Shown here piece by piece: positions 36,430 through 45,603 of a stretch of 64,000 nt of DNA. Position 1 is the stretch's first letter, and each line of letters begins with the position of its first letter. The stretch lies in the NCBI RefSeq assembly GCF_026914265.1, contig NC_069124.1:72402402-72466401 (forward strand), given 5' to 3'. The stretch comes from Mya arenaria. Its lineage: Eukaryota > Mollusca > Bivalvia > Myida > Myidae. Position numbers and translations under genes: made by a program. The notes below the pieces were generated by a model that made no database searches, had not been told where the DNA came from, and worked only from the letters and a program-made list of their open reading frames with translations.

Positions 36430-38315
36430 ACCGTTGTTACTAATCCGGCTGCCGACGTCACTACTCCGGTTGCCGTTGTCACTACTCCGGTTGCCGTTGT
36501 TACTACTCCGGTTGCCGTTGTCACTACTCCGGTTGCCGTTGTTACTACTCCGGTTGCCGTTGTTACTACTCCGGTTGCCGTTGTCACTACTCCGGTTGCC
36601 GTTGTTACTACTCCGGTTGCGTTGTCACTACTCCGGTTGCCGTTGTTACTACTCCGGTTGCCGTTGTCACTACTCCGGTTACCGTTGTCACCACTCCGGT
36701 TACCGTTGTCACTACTCCGGTTACCGTTGTCACCACTCCGGTTGCCGTTGTTACTACTCCGGTTACCGTTGTCACCACTCCGGTTACCGTTGTCACTACT
36801 CCGGTTGCCAACACCGTTGTCACTACTCCGGTTATCGTTGTCACCACTCCGGTTGCCGTTGTCACTACTCCGGTTGCCGTTGTCACTACTCCGGTTGCCG
36901 TTGTCACTACTCCGGTTGCCGTTGTCACCACTCCGGTTGCCGTTGTCACTACTCCGGTTACCGTTGTCACTACTCCGGTCGCCGTTGTCACTACTCCGGT
37001 TACCGTTGTCACTACTCCGGTTACCGTTGTCACTACTTCGGTTACCGTTGTCACTACTCCGGTTGCCGTTGTCACTACTCAGGTTGCCGTTGTCACTACT
37101 CCGGTTGCCGTTGTCACTACTCCGGTTGCCGTTGTTATTATCCAGTTGCCGTTGTTATTACTCTGGTTGCTGTCTATAATACTCCGGATGCAGTTGTTAA
37201 CACTCCAATTGCTGTTTTTAACTATCCGGTTGCCGTTGTTTACACTCCGGTTGCCTTTCTAACTACTTCGGTTGTCGTTGATACTTCTCCTGTTGCCGTT
37301 GTTAACTATCCGGTTGCCGTTGTTACTACTCCAGTTCCGTTGAGAACTCTTCACTTTCCGTTTTTTACACTCCAGTTGCCGTTGTTATTACTCCGGTTTG
37401 TGTTTATAACACTCCGATTTCTGTTTTTAACACTCCGGTTGTTGTTTTTAACTCCCCGTTTACCGGTGTTAACATTCCGAATGATGCTCTTAACACTCCG
37501 GTTGCCGTTGTTAACACTCCGGTTGCTGTTGTTAACACTCCGGTTGATGTTCTTAACACTCCGGTTGCCGTTGTTAACACTCCGGTTGCCGTTTTAACTA
37601 TTCCGGTTGTCGTTGATACATCTTTTGTTGCCGTTGTTAACACTCCGGTTGCCGTTGTTAACACTCCGGTTGCCGTTGTCAACACTCCAGTTCCGTTGAG
37701 AACTCTCCACTTTCCGTTTTTTACACTCCAGTTGCCGTTGTTATTACTCCGGTTTGTGTTTATAACACTCCGGTTTCTGTTTTTAACACTCCGGTTGCTG
37801 TTTTTAAATCTCCTGTTTCCGGTGTTAACATTCCGATTGATGTTCTTAACTCTCCGGTTTCTGTTTTTAACACTCCGGTTGCTGTTTTTAAATCTCCGGT
37901 TGCCGGTGTTAACATTCCGATTGATGTTCTTAACTTTCCGGTTGCCGTTGTTAACACTCCGATTAATGTTTGTAACATTCCGGTTGCCGTTGTCACCACT
38001 CCGGTTCCCGTTGTTATTACTCCGGTTGCCGTTGTAATTACTCCGGTTGCCGTTGTTAACACTCCGGTTGCTATTGTTAACTCTCCGGTTGCTATTGTTT
38101 ACTCTCTGGATGCTGTTGTTAACACTCCGACTGATGTTCTTAACTCTCCGGTTGCCGTTGTTAACACTCCGATTGATGTTCTTAACTCTCCAGTTGCCGT
38201 TGTTATTACTCCGGTTGCCGTTGTCAACACTCCGGTTGCTGTTTTTAACTTTCCGGTTGCCGTTGTTAACAATCCGATTGCTGTTTTAACATTCCGGTTG
38301 CCGCTGTCACTTCTC
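36430..38315 (+). repeat. 21-bp minisatellite, about 90 units
   Basis: The unit is ACTCCGGTTGCCGTTGTCACT, 21 bp. The left part (to about 37130) is nearly uniform. The right part is more varied, with GTTAACACTCCGGTTGCCGTT-type units. A block of about 17 units is itself duplicated: 'gttccgttgagaactc' starts at 37334 and again at 37690, 356 bases apart, which is 17 units less one base. Because the period is a multiple of three and the unit lacks stops, long ORFs open in several frames on both strands (up to 396 codons, for example repeated YSGCRCH or VTTPVAV on plus and TTATGVV on minus). I see no start context, splice sites or signal peptide that would favour any of them. Each unit carries two CpG sites. 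Confidence 0.93.
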
Positions 38316-38329
38316 CCATTCAATTTCTT

Positions 38330-39540
38330 GTTTAATCATAGTGATAAAGGAGCAAAGGTATTTTCGCCAAATTATATCATCATTAATTGAACACATTAAC
38401 ATATATGACAGGCGAAAGATTACTTGAAAACAATTAGTTATACGAATATAAAGACGGTCTTAAACCTCTTAAAAAGAGTGTATCTTACTTTCATTGACAT
38501 TTGACGCGTATCATGATAACATATTATACATGTTTCGACATGGCTTCTAGGAAATATGAAACGTTTAGATTGAAAAAAGAAGTTATGCGGTTGGCCCAAT
38601 ACAATACAATCGTCGCTATAACTGTTGTCTTTGATTGAATGTAGGTGTGTCTGTTCGGATAACATAACTGCTGTGATGTTTCCTTGTTGTTGGTCATACC
38701 GAACGCCGCGCTTACACAAAACTTAAAATAAGAACTCGTTGTACAAACGATAGCGGATCTGTGTTAACGTCTGTATGAACTAATGGAATAGGCAGGCGCT
38801 TGTTTTACTGATTTGTCAAAGATATATTACCTTCAAGCTGTTTGATTAACATCATTACCTGTCAAAGCGATTAAGTCGATAGCTCAATTGAGAATTCAGT
38901 CATAAATACATTGGAAAATATAAGGCCAGGTCTTTAAAATTGTTGCCAAAAATCATAATAAAGTCTGTGAATATAATTTGGAAAGTAAACCAATCTGTAT
39001 TTTATCTAATATCACTGAATCGTTTATCCGACTATTGCTGATTCGTTTATCCGCCTGAAAAGTAGATGCGTCAGGTATTATTAATTTCTGATGCAATCAT
39101 CAGTAAATCACTGTATATCTGAAGTAATTTGTTTAATATTTAAAGGTTAAATCTATGTTAAACAATCTGAGATTTTTAATTTGAAATCATTCAGGCGGAA
39201 ATCGTTTTATCGTGATCTGTAGTATAGCGTTAACCTGACGTTCTATCCTTACCTTATACCTAGGTATTTGCACAATTGTGCTGGACTCTTTACCCATGAT
39301 CGGTGAATCTCCACCAAGTGCGTTCGACATATCTAGGTGTGCCTCAGATGCCCTTATACGGAGGTGATGACTTTACTGTATTACGATTAAGAAACACAAC
39401 TTATATACTTTTATCATAACTTCATGTGGAAGAACGGTGGATGGAATGCATAGTTTCGTTGAATGACGTAAATAACGGACGATGTCTATGAGTGTAAGAT
39501 ATCAAATGAAATTCGTACTGTACGGCGAAGAAAAGCCTAA
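38330..39540 (+). repeat. Segmental duplication, copy B, right block
   Basis: 38330-38770 matches copy C 43930-44350 ('ttttcgccaaa', 'gagtgt.tcttact', 'taggaaatatgaaac'). 38790-39140 matches copies A, C and D ('tatccgcctg.aa', 'atgcaatcatcagtaaatc'). 39250-39370 matches copy C 47540-47660 ('tttgcacaattgtg', 'gactctttacccatg.tcgg'). Copy C carries the 46303-47500 foldback between the last two matches. The remainder to 39540 was not matched. Confidence 0.72.
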
Positions 39541-39544
39541 ACCG

Positions 39545-39860
39545 TGGCAAAACGTCAATGCCAATGACATAGAACACAAAAGCAAACAATCACAAACCAG
39601 AAACATGGAACAACAATACAAAACTCCACCAACAAAACACTACATATAAAATTGATTAAACTAGGGGTGTTTATCAAGGATTGTTAGGTAAATAAAATGT
39701 TAAAATCCCTGGGGGTTTGTGAGCACAATGTTACTCTTATCCCAACAATTTCGAATAAAGTAAAACCGTTAATGATTAATCTTATCCATGCATTATAAAC
39801 TTAAGGAAACTTAAGAAAAAACAAATAATAATACACTAATAGGTAAACCCAAGTACTTCT
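39545..39860 (-). repeat. Dispersed repeat family R2, reversed copy
   Basis: On the minus strand it shows the order seen at 23866-24190: 'aagtttccttaagtt', 'gataagattaatc', 'ttgttgggataagagt', then 'taacaatccttgataaac' and 'gttttgttggtggagttttg'. The core 'aaatttacattttactg' stretch is largely lost. Confidence 0.6.
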
Positions 39861-39929
39861 ATGATTAGGGATCTAAAAAGACTAAAGCCCGGCATTGTCT
39901 GATTTGTGTAGTCCTCCAAACCGAATTTT

Positions 39930-40370
39930 TTTATTAAAACATCATTATGTATTTTGTATCCATTCCCGCAATATCAAGATCCAAGATATTTTGTATTGGT
40001 TCGATAACACCATCAAAAAGATTAAGAGATCAGATGAACGAAATACGATCATCGAGATCGTGTTGCTGTCGTTTTTTTGTTGTTGATTGTGATGTTTTGT
40101 TTCTTAAACAAACATTGTTTCCGAGGATACAAGCAGTTCAAACACCGCATCAAATATAATTTAGTTTGAGATAAATTGATTACATTATCTGGGAAGAAAC
40201 ATCAATCTGGGTGCAGAATTTATTCGTTGATGTCAAAAGTGATTACACTTGCCATAATGGATTTGTATAGTAATCGATGTAATAAAAAAGTTCAGTTTCC
40301 TTAAATAAATATATAATAAAAGCTACCACTGGCAACACCATCCCTATTAAAAACCACAGTGAAAACTACG
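39930..40370 (+). repeat. Segmental duplication, copy C, left end
   Basis: Matches copy B 29360-29800: 'attttgtatccattcccgc', 'gttgctgtcgttttt', 'gttgttgatt.tgat', 'gattacattatctggga', 'aataaaagctaccactggca'. Copy C lacks most of the left block present in A and B. Confidence 0.75.
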
Positions 40371-40424
40371 GGCACATATGTCTAGACTTGTTTTTTAGAA
40401 TTGATTTTACATTCTAAGTATTAA

Positions 40425-40730
40425 CAGACGAAGACAGAACAGATGACGCTTGCTTTTACATGTAGTTTGAAGTCAAAGTCAAAGATATTCAATATTGTTC
40501 ACTACAATAGCCGAGAGTTTTTTACAGCAAGTCAAACTTTACAAAAATGCTCACCATGCAGAACCGCGGGCGTCACACTGGTGATCGGAGAGTCAAGTTT
40601 CGTTTAAAACAAAACTATCAAAACCAAGACAGTAAACATAACGTTTACTCATGCACAACCAGGTGAAGCTCAACCTTGAAACAACACACAACGATGGTAT
40701 AACAAAGATATCATTATAAATTATATATCA
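40425..40730 (+). repeat. Segmental duplication, copy C, middle block
   Basis: Matches copy B 33715-34140 with several deletions. Ends at the insertion that starts near 40735. Confidence 0.7.
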
Positions 40731-40734
40731 AATA

Positions 40735-41345
40735 TTAGGGGGTGTTTATTGCACTATTAATACACCTCAACGTCCTGTCCTTATATGAACTGCCTTTCGG
40801 CAATTGCTGTTATCATCCGATGAACGCAACATCTTCGGAATTGTTCGGATCGCAATTCATCGCATATAAATATACATGAAAAGTAATGATATTGTTATTG
40901 TTTGTATTGTGTCAGCAGGACCCGTAAAATTTCAAAATTGTAGAAAGTGCTTATTTATGATATGTTAAATGGCTTGTTGCCATAAGTGTTTCAATTTTAC
41001 GTTTAAAAGTGATTTAAAGTGGTTGGTCTTTTCCCGCGTTATTGTGATGTTATTTGATTAACTTTTTCCGGTTACAGTCGGGTCGTTCTATTTACAGAAT
41101 GGGTGAGAAAGGATTACTGATTTTTTTTAATGAAAAAGTATTTTTTTAACAATTCTTGTATGAAATTATGAACTATTGGTGTAAATATAATTAATGAATT
41201 GCGGGTTTAATGTCAACATCGGAGATATGAACGCAATTGGGTTGATCAAAGTACGCGTGGAGTTTTTCGGACTCGACACACTTTGACCAGCCCAATTGCG
41301 TTCATACCCCGGTAATGACATCAATCCCGCAATTCATTTTGTCAC
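40735..41345. mobile_element. Repeat insertion private to copy C
   Basis: Copy B runs from 'tatatcaaaa' to 'ttgatccatcgtctt.atg' (34138-34215) with little between. Copy C has about 600 extra bases at the same place, beginning 'attagggggtgtttattgc'. Its left part has 'gcaattcatcgcat' at 40852, and its right part is the foldback at 41193-41338. The two may be one decayed element or two nested ones. No transposase was found. Confidence 0.5.
41193..41338. mobile_element. Small palindromic MITE
   Basis: 'aatgaattgcgggtttaatg' at the left and 'catcaatcccgcaattcatt' at the right are near complements. The pairing continues inward through 'tatgaacgcaattgggttg' and its partner 'cagcccaattgcgttcata', leaving about 25 unpaired bases. 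About 146 bp with arms near 60 bp. Confidence 0.85.
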
Positions 41346-41799
41346 TGTAACATGAATCCCTCGTCTTCATGACAGACAGGCAGACAATTTATAGACGTGC
41401 ACATAGAACATCGTCATTACACATACGTTTTATATTACAATGTATGCAACGCGTAAGAGCAATGACAATGATGAACAAAAAAATTAAACACATTACAAAA
41501 TACGAATATGTAGTAGAAAACATTTTATATTACAATTTGTCAAGTTGTATAAGCAATTACAATAACAAACATTAATAAATACACATTACAAATACGAACA
41601 TGGCTTATAAATGTAATTAAATATTGACATTTAGTAGGTTTAATTTCATTTTAAGAAATCATTTTACAAAGATACATAGTTTCTTTCTGCAAGTTGAATG
41701 TAATAATTGCACATACTTAAACACTATATTTTCTATTCAAATATAAAGAGTTTCTGCCTTATCCCCGTATACACATGAATTGCAAGTATAAGTTTTAAA
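41346..41799. other. Gene-free stretch, nothing recognised
   Basis: Contains two similar 'cattttatattacaatttgt'/'gttttatattacaatgtatg' stretches (41425 and 41519), about 95 bases apart, with following sequence also alike: a possible local duplication. No gene. Confidence 0.45.
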
Positions 41800-42148
41800 G
41801 CTGCACTTTTACAGATTTACCAATTTTACAACTTTTTTATTTTTTGTCTTGGAAAGAGCAAAGTTTGCGTAAATATCTGCAAACCAATGATATATGATTG
41901 CTGACAAAAAATCAGATCGGAGATTTTCATATTTCCGTTCGAAAATTACATTGTTTTATGGCTTAAACCTTTACTGTTTAAGAAAAATGCATAAAACATC
42001 AACTTTTGAACTTAAATATATAAATCAGCGATCTTTTTTTTGTCAGCAGTCTTATATAACTGGTTTCCATGAATTTTCGCAAAAGTTGGCTCGTTCCGAG
42101 ACAAAACATAAAAAAGTTGTCAAAACGTTCAATCTGTGAGAGTGCAGC
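41800..42148. mobile_element. Foldback MITE with long arms
   Basis: GCTGCAC at 41800 and GTGCAGC at 42142-42148 are the tips. The arms pair over most of their length: 'acaacttttttattttttgt' on the left against the complement of 'acaaaacataaaaaagttgt' on the right. Likewise 'gattgctgacaaaaaatcag' pairs with the complement of 'tttttttgtcagcagtctta'. The centre is near 41975. Flanks offer a weak TAAA/ATAA target duplication. It is absent from copy B. The 81-residue ORF across it is incidental. Confidence 0.85.
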
Positions 42149-42189
42149 ATAAACTCTCAATAACATTTAGAAAATTTTAAATGTTGCTC

Positions 42190-42390
42190 AATGTATGGGA
42201 GGGAAAGAAATCAAATCACAGCAACCGACTCCACATTCATTACTTGTATTGCCACAGTCCATCAACCAGGCAAAACTGTCTCCGGCGATGCTAAAAGATG
42301 GCTGCACATTGCTAAAACATTGACTGATAATTTGTTATTTGTCTTTAATTATTTGACGTGTTTCCATGCTGGAATTTCGTTAAAACGATG
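42190..42390 (+). repeat. tRNA-Cys left flank, copy C
   Basis: Homologous to 9920-10127 and 34220-34450 ('aaccgactccacattcatta', 'gtattgccacag', 'catgctggaatttcgttaaa'). Confidence 0.8.
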
Positions 42391-42462
42391 AGGGGACACC
42401 CGGGTTCGAACCGGGGACCTCTCGATCTGCAGTCGAATGCTCTACCACTGAGCTATATCCCC
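42391..42462 (-). tRNA. tRNA-Cys(GCA)
   Basis: A complete 72-base gene, identical to 34451-34522, with U discriminator, GCA anticodon and intact A and B boxes. The nearest downstream T run on its strand is only T4 (complement of 42382-42385), shorter than in copy B, so termination may be leakier. Left flank homologous to copies A and B shows that this is the first, non-inverted member of the cluster. Confidence 0.97.
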
Positions 42463-42587
42463 ATATGTCATATACTTCTTAAGCGATTGTGCTTTGACTT
42501 GACCGTATTTTTAACCTCTATTAAAGATACGATATTTCATCAACCTTGTACGAATATATTCGGCATAAGTATGAAACTCATAAAATG

Positions 42588-42900
42588 CTTGTTCGACATT
42601 AGTACGAAATTCCTTTGACACTTGTTTGGCATTACTAAGAAATGCCCTTGATACTTTTTTACATTAAAACGAAACTTCATTGATACATGTTTGACATTAC
42701 TACGAAACTTCATTGATACATGTTTGACATTTCTACGAAACTTCATTGATACATGTTTGACATTACTACGAAACTCCATTGATAAATGTTTGTTATTACT
42801 ACAAAACTTCATTGATTCATGTTTGACATTACTACGAAACTCCCTTAATACTTACTCGACATTAATACGAATCATCTTCAATACTTATTCGACGTACAAA
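42588..42900 (-). repeat. 33-bp tandem repeat, expanded in copy C
   Basis: About nine units of 33 bp, with a consensus containing 'actacgaaacttcattgata' and then 'catgtttgacatt'. The central four are nearly identical and the outer ones decay. The same unit, reversed, stands in copy B. The 90-residue minus-strand frame with repeated NVKHVSMKFRS is a consequence of the period being a multiple of three. Confidence 0.92.
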
Positions 42901-43139
42901 ATATGCGCAAGATTTTTCACAATATGTTTCGAATAACTGCAGATTTGTACGAATTTACATATGTTTGGTATGGTATATATACTGTAGAACAAGCACCCTA
43001 TTCCAAGATATGCTCAATTCAACATCGGCACTATTTGTCCGTAAAATGATTGAACACATTATATACGAAATTTCAGTATTTGTACAAAACTTGGCTTTGA
43101 TAACAGTGAATTGTTCATTTTGACAGTTGTCATTAATCA

Positions 43140-43330
43140 TGAAATGAAAACTACAGGGACAAGCCCAGTAGTCGAACTTTAAAAAACAAACACTTTTTAG
43201 GGGCCCAAGGTAAGGGCCCAAACGACAGAAAACTACATACACAAACATATAAACATCACCTACACAAATACAGACACCACAAACAAACTATATCCTCATT
43301 AAAATTGCTTTAATGAGATTATCGCCTTGT
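43140..43330 (+). repeat. Dispersed repeat family R1, copy
   Basis: The best-preserved R1 stretch: 'aaactacagggacaagccc', 'tagtcgaactttaaaa', 'taggggcccaaggtaagggc', 'atataaacatcacctacaca'. It lies within the inverted segment and is absent from the matching part of copy B. Confidence 0.7.
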
Positions 43331-43660
43331 ACTCGGGCTAATAAGGCTTCTACAAGGTATTCTCCCCCTTTGAGTCTAAACTTGTTTGTGTGTGCTGAAA
43401 CAAAGCGGATAAAATGCACATACTTCTTTTGTAAGTAAATGTAGGCTATACATTTTATTGTACAATACAATATTTAATAATAGAAAATATTTTGATACAT
43501 CATTGTGTTATAACCAAACGTCTAACTCTTGCTTATGTTAGTTTTGTTCTAGGAAAAACTCTGAATAGCTTTACAACTTAATCTAGATGCGTCAATTTCG
43601 TATTCATCTGTAATTTACATGTACGAAGGTGTCCATTCAATCGTCATAAAAAGTTACTCA

Positions 43661-43732
43661 AGGGGACACCCGGGTTCGAACCGGGGACCTCTCGATCTGC
43701 AGTCGAATGCTCTACCACTGAGCTATATCCCC
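43661..43732 (-). tRNA. tRNA-Cys(GCA), in inverted segment
   Basis: A complete 72-base gene, identical to the other three. Its downstream sequence (T5, complement of 43648-43652) and its 5' flank are those of the plus-strand gene 34847-34918 in copy B, so this is that gene reversed. It now runs in tandem with 42391-42462 instead of divergently. Confidence 0.97.
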
Positions 43733-43857
43733 TTATACGTGTCTCTAATGTCCACATATTTGTAAATAAGAACCAGCTGCATTAGGTCTTATCTCAATCA
43801 GGTATGGCGACATATGTTATTGATAGTGTAAGAAATACAGTCAGCGATGTGAAATAC

Positions 43858-43893
43858 GATATAGCTCGGTGGTACGGCATTTGACTGCAGATC
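43858..43893 (+). pseudogene. tRNA-Cys remnant
   Basis: 'gatatagctcggtggtacgg' with 'catttgactgcagatc' keeps the 5' acceptor end, D arm and anticodon, GCA included. It ends before the T arm. Ortholog of the minus-strand remnants at 34688 and 10321, reversed here by the inversion. Confidence 0.82.
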
Positions 43894-43929
43894 ATATGTT
43901 CTGTACCTCCAATTCAATTACTTACATAA

Positions 43930-44914
43930 TACTTATAATGAAGCAAAAGGTTTTTCGCCAAAACGTTATATCATTAATTAAAGACATGTGTGAACATCAA
44001 ACGCTAATGATTACTTAAAACGTTGTAGTTATAGTAATTCCTTACAGACGGTCTTAAATACATGCGATGTTTCTTTAAAAAAGAGTGTTTCTTACTGTCA
44101 TTGATATATGACGCGGACCATGACAACATATCATACCCGTTTGACTTGGCTAGGAAATATGAAACTTTAAGATTAAAAAATAAATCAACTAAAGTTATGC
44201 GGTCGTTCCAATTTAATGTCGTCATGTTGTCTTCGAATGAAGGAAGGCGTGCCTGTTCGGATTACCCTACTGTCTTTTCCGCCACGTTGCTGGTGATACC
44301 GAACGCTGCTTTAACATAAAACTTCAAATAAGACGTCACCAGCGATAACGGGTGTGTATACCGTTTGTGGAAATGGAAATTTGATAAAGCTATTTCGTGA
44401 CGACGATCGACTTTCCCGTTATGATACGACTCGAATCCATTCATTATTCGTTAACATCTTTCTATTTCAGCAAATTCGCAGACCACTCATACAAACTCTT
44501 GATAAAACTTTTCTCAGACAACGTTGGACATCCGCGACGAGTTTTGTAGAGTTCTATCTCGCCGTATATCGCGGCATGACAAAAAAAAACCTTGGGACTG
44601 TGCCTTTCTGATCATAAACCAATTACAATATGTTTAACACATTGTGAAGATTTTAAAGTCGCGTTTTTCGAAATAAAATCTAATTAACTTGAGAAATCTA
44701 GTAAACAAATAATCTAACAAAGAAATGTTCAAAGTGTGAACAGTTTGCATGAGCCATTACACAAAACACTAAAACGTTATTCTTAATACAGGAGAATCTA
44801 CCATACACTCAACTGCCCATGTTGTCTCCGTGCAATTGGACAAACTCACTGTGCGTTCACTTTGAACCCTTAAATGACATATGAATGGTCTATCTACATT
44901 TATGATTTAGTTGT
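43930..44914 (+). repeat. Segmental duplication, copy C, right block start
   Basis: Matches copy B 38330-38770 and copy A 12800-13170, then copies A and D near 'ttcact..aa.ccttaaatgaca'. No gene. Confidence 0.75.
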
Positions 44915-44918
44915 TTAA

Positions 44919-45389
44919 AGGGGCTGCACTCAGTATGATGAAATAACGAAAAAAAAAATGTCGAAAACTGATACAAACTGGTATCGATGTGTACAATGCA
45001 TTGAAACTTATTAAATGAAGTACCACATAGTTTACAATTAATTTATTTTCGCAGTTTTTTCGTATTTTTCCATTAAAAAAGATCACTAGGTATGTATACC
45101 TAGTAGAACTCATTCCTTATGCGTGATTGGCTTGTCGATGTTATCACGTGATATTACTTAGTTAGGTATATAGCTTGAATAGTCCAACCATTTAGAGTAA
45201 GCCTTCATAGCACAGTGGATACAATTTTGGCGACACCGGTTCGAATCGAGCTCTGACTCGATTTTTTTTTTCATTATGGTAAAAAAATACAATTATGATA
45301 TCAAAGAGTAAACATTTTAATTAAATATTTGTCCTGAGATTCGTTACAGAAAAGAACTTTTTTTGATGCCAATCTGGTGTACAGTCCCT
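44919..45389. mobile_element. MITE with TTAA target duplication and tRNA-like core
   Basis: The tips are AGGGGCTGCAC on the left and, on the other strand at the right, AGGGACTGTAC. Both are flanked by TTAA (44915-44918 and 45390-45393), as in piggyBac-type insertions. The insertion is absent at the homologous point of copy A (about 14180). Inside lies a palindrome, 'actaggtatgtatacctagt' at 45087-45106, and a tRNA-like polymerase III unit at 45201-45271. Confidence 0.8.
45201..45271 (+). other. tRNA-like polymerase III unit inside a MITE
   Basis: An A-box-like 'tagcacagtggatac' and a B box 'ggttcgaatcg' at 45238-45248 are followed by a short hairpin-forming 'cgagctctgactcg' and a T10 run, a strong polymerase III terminator. 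The spacing is shorter than in a normal tRNA and no full cloverleaf forms, so it is tRNA-derived rather than a tRNA gene. Confidence 0.5.
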
Positions 45390-45399
45390 TTAATATTAC

Positions 45400-45603
45400 A
45401 TATTTTACCATGGTTGTGAAGGAAGTTATTATATCTTCAACTAAGTCACTCTCATTAACACGATGTTACGCGAGAGTATGGGCTTGTGTTGTGGGAGAAA
45501 CCAAAGTACATGGAGAAAACCCACTTGTCTTGTTTGGTGACCACAAACAAAACTGACGTGCGCCCAGGCCTGTAATCTAACCAGTATGCTAACCAGACCA
45601 TAC
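45400..45603. repeat. Dispersed repeat, 'gggagaaacc.gagtac' type
   Basis: Contains 'gtgggagaaaccaaagtaca' and 'tggagaaaacccact', then 'ggtgaccacaaac' and 'gcgcccaggcc'. I know similar strings as high-copy repeats from other invertebrate genomes. It too is missing from copy A at this position. Only one copy occurs in the window. Confidence 0.45.

Larger units (their letters stand above)
42535..43900 (-). repeat. Inverted segment of copy C
   Basis: Relative to copy B (34650-36298) this whole stretch is turned round. Its left edge holds the complement of copy B 36268-36298. Then come the 33-bp array, the tRNA right flank, the tRNA on the minus strand, its 5' flank with the complement of 'cagctggttcttatttaca', and finally the tRNA remnant, now on the plus strand. 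Copy A agrees with copy B, so the inversion happened in copy C. Copy C has no 21-bp array at the junction. Confidence 0.82.

Noticed and set aside
37404-38323. Further minisatellite ORFs on both strands
   Set aside because: They are stop-free only because the 21-bp unit has no stop and keeps frame. There are no start or splice signals.
42540-42812. Repeat protein with an 11-residue period
   Set aside because: The 33-bp tandem array has a period that is a multiple of three. No independent coding signal was seen.
45201-45271. A true tRNA gene
   Set aside because: A B box and terminator are present, but no cloverleaf with a 7-bp anticodon loop can be drawn. It is kept only as a tRNA-like unit.
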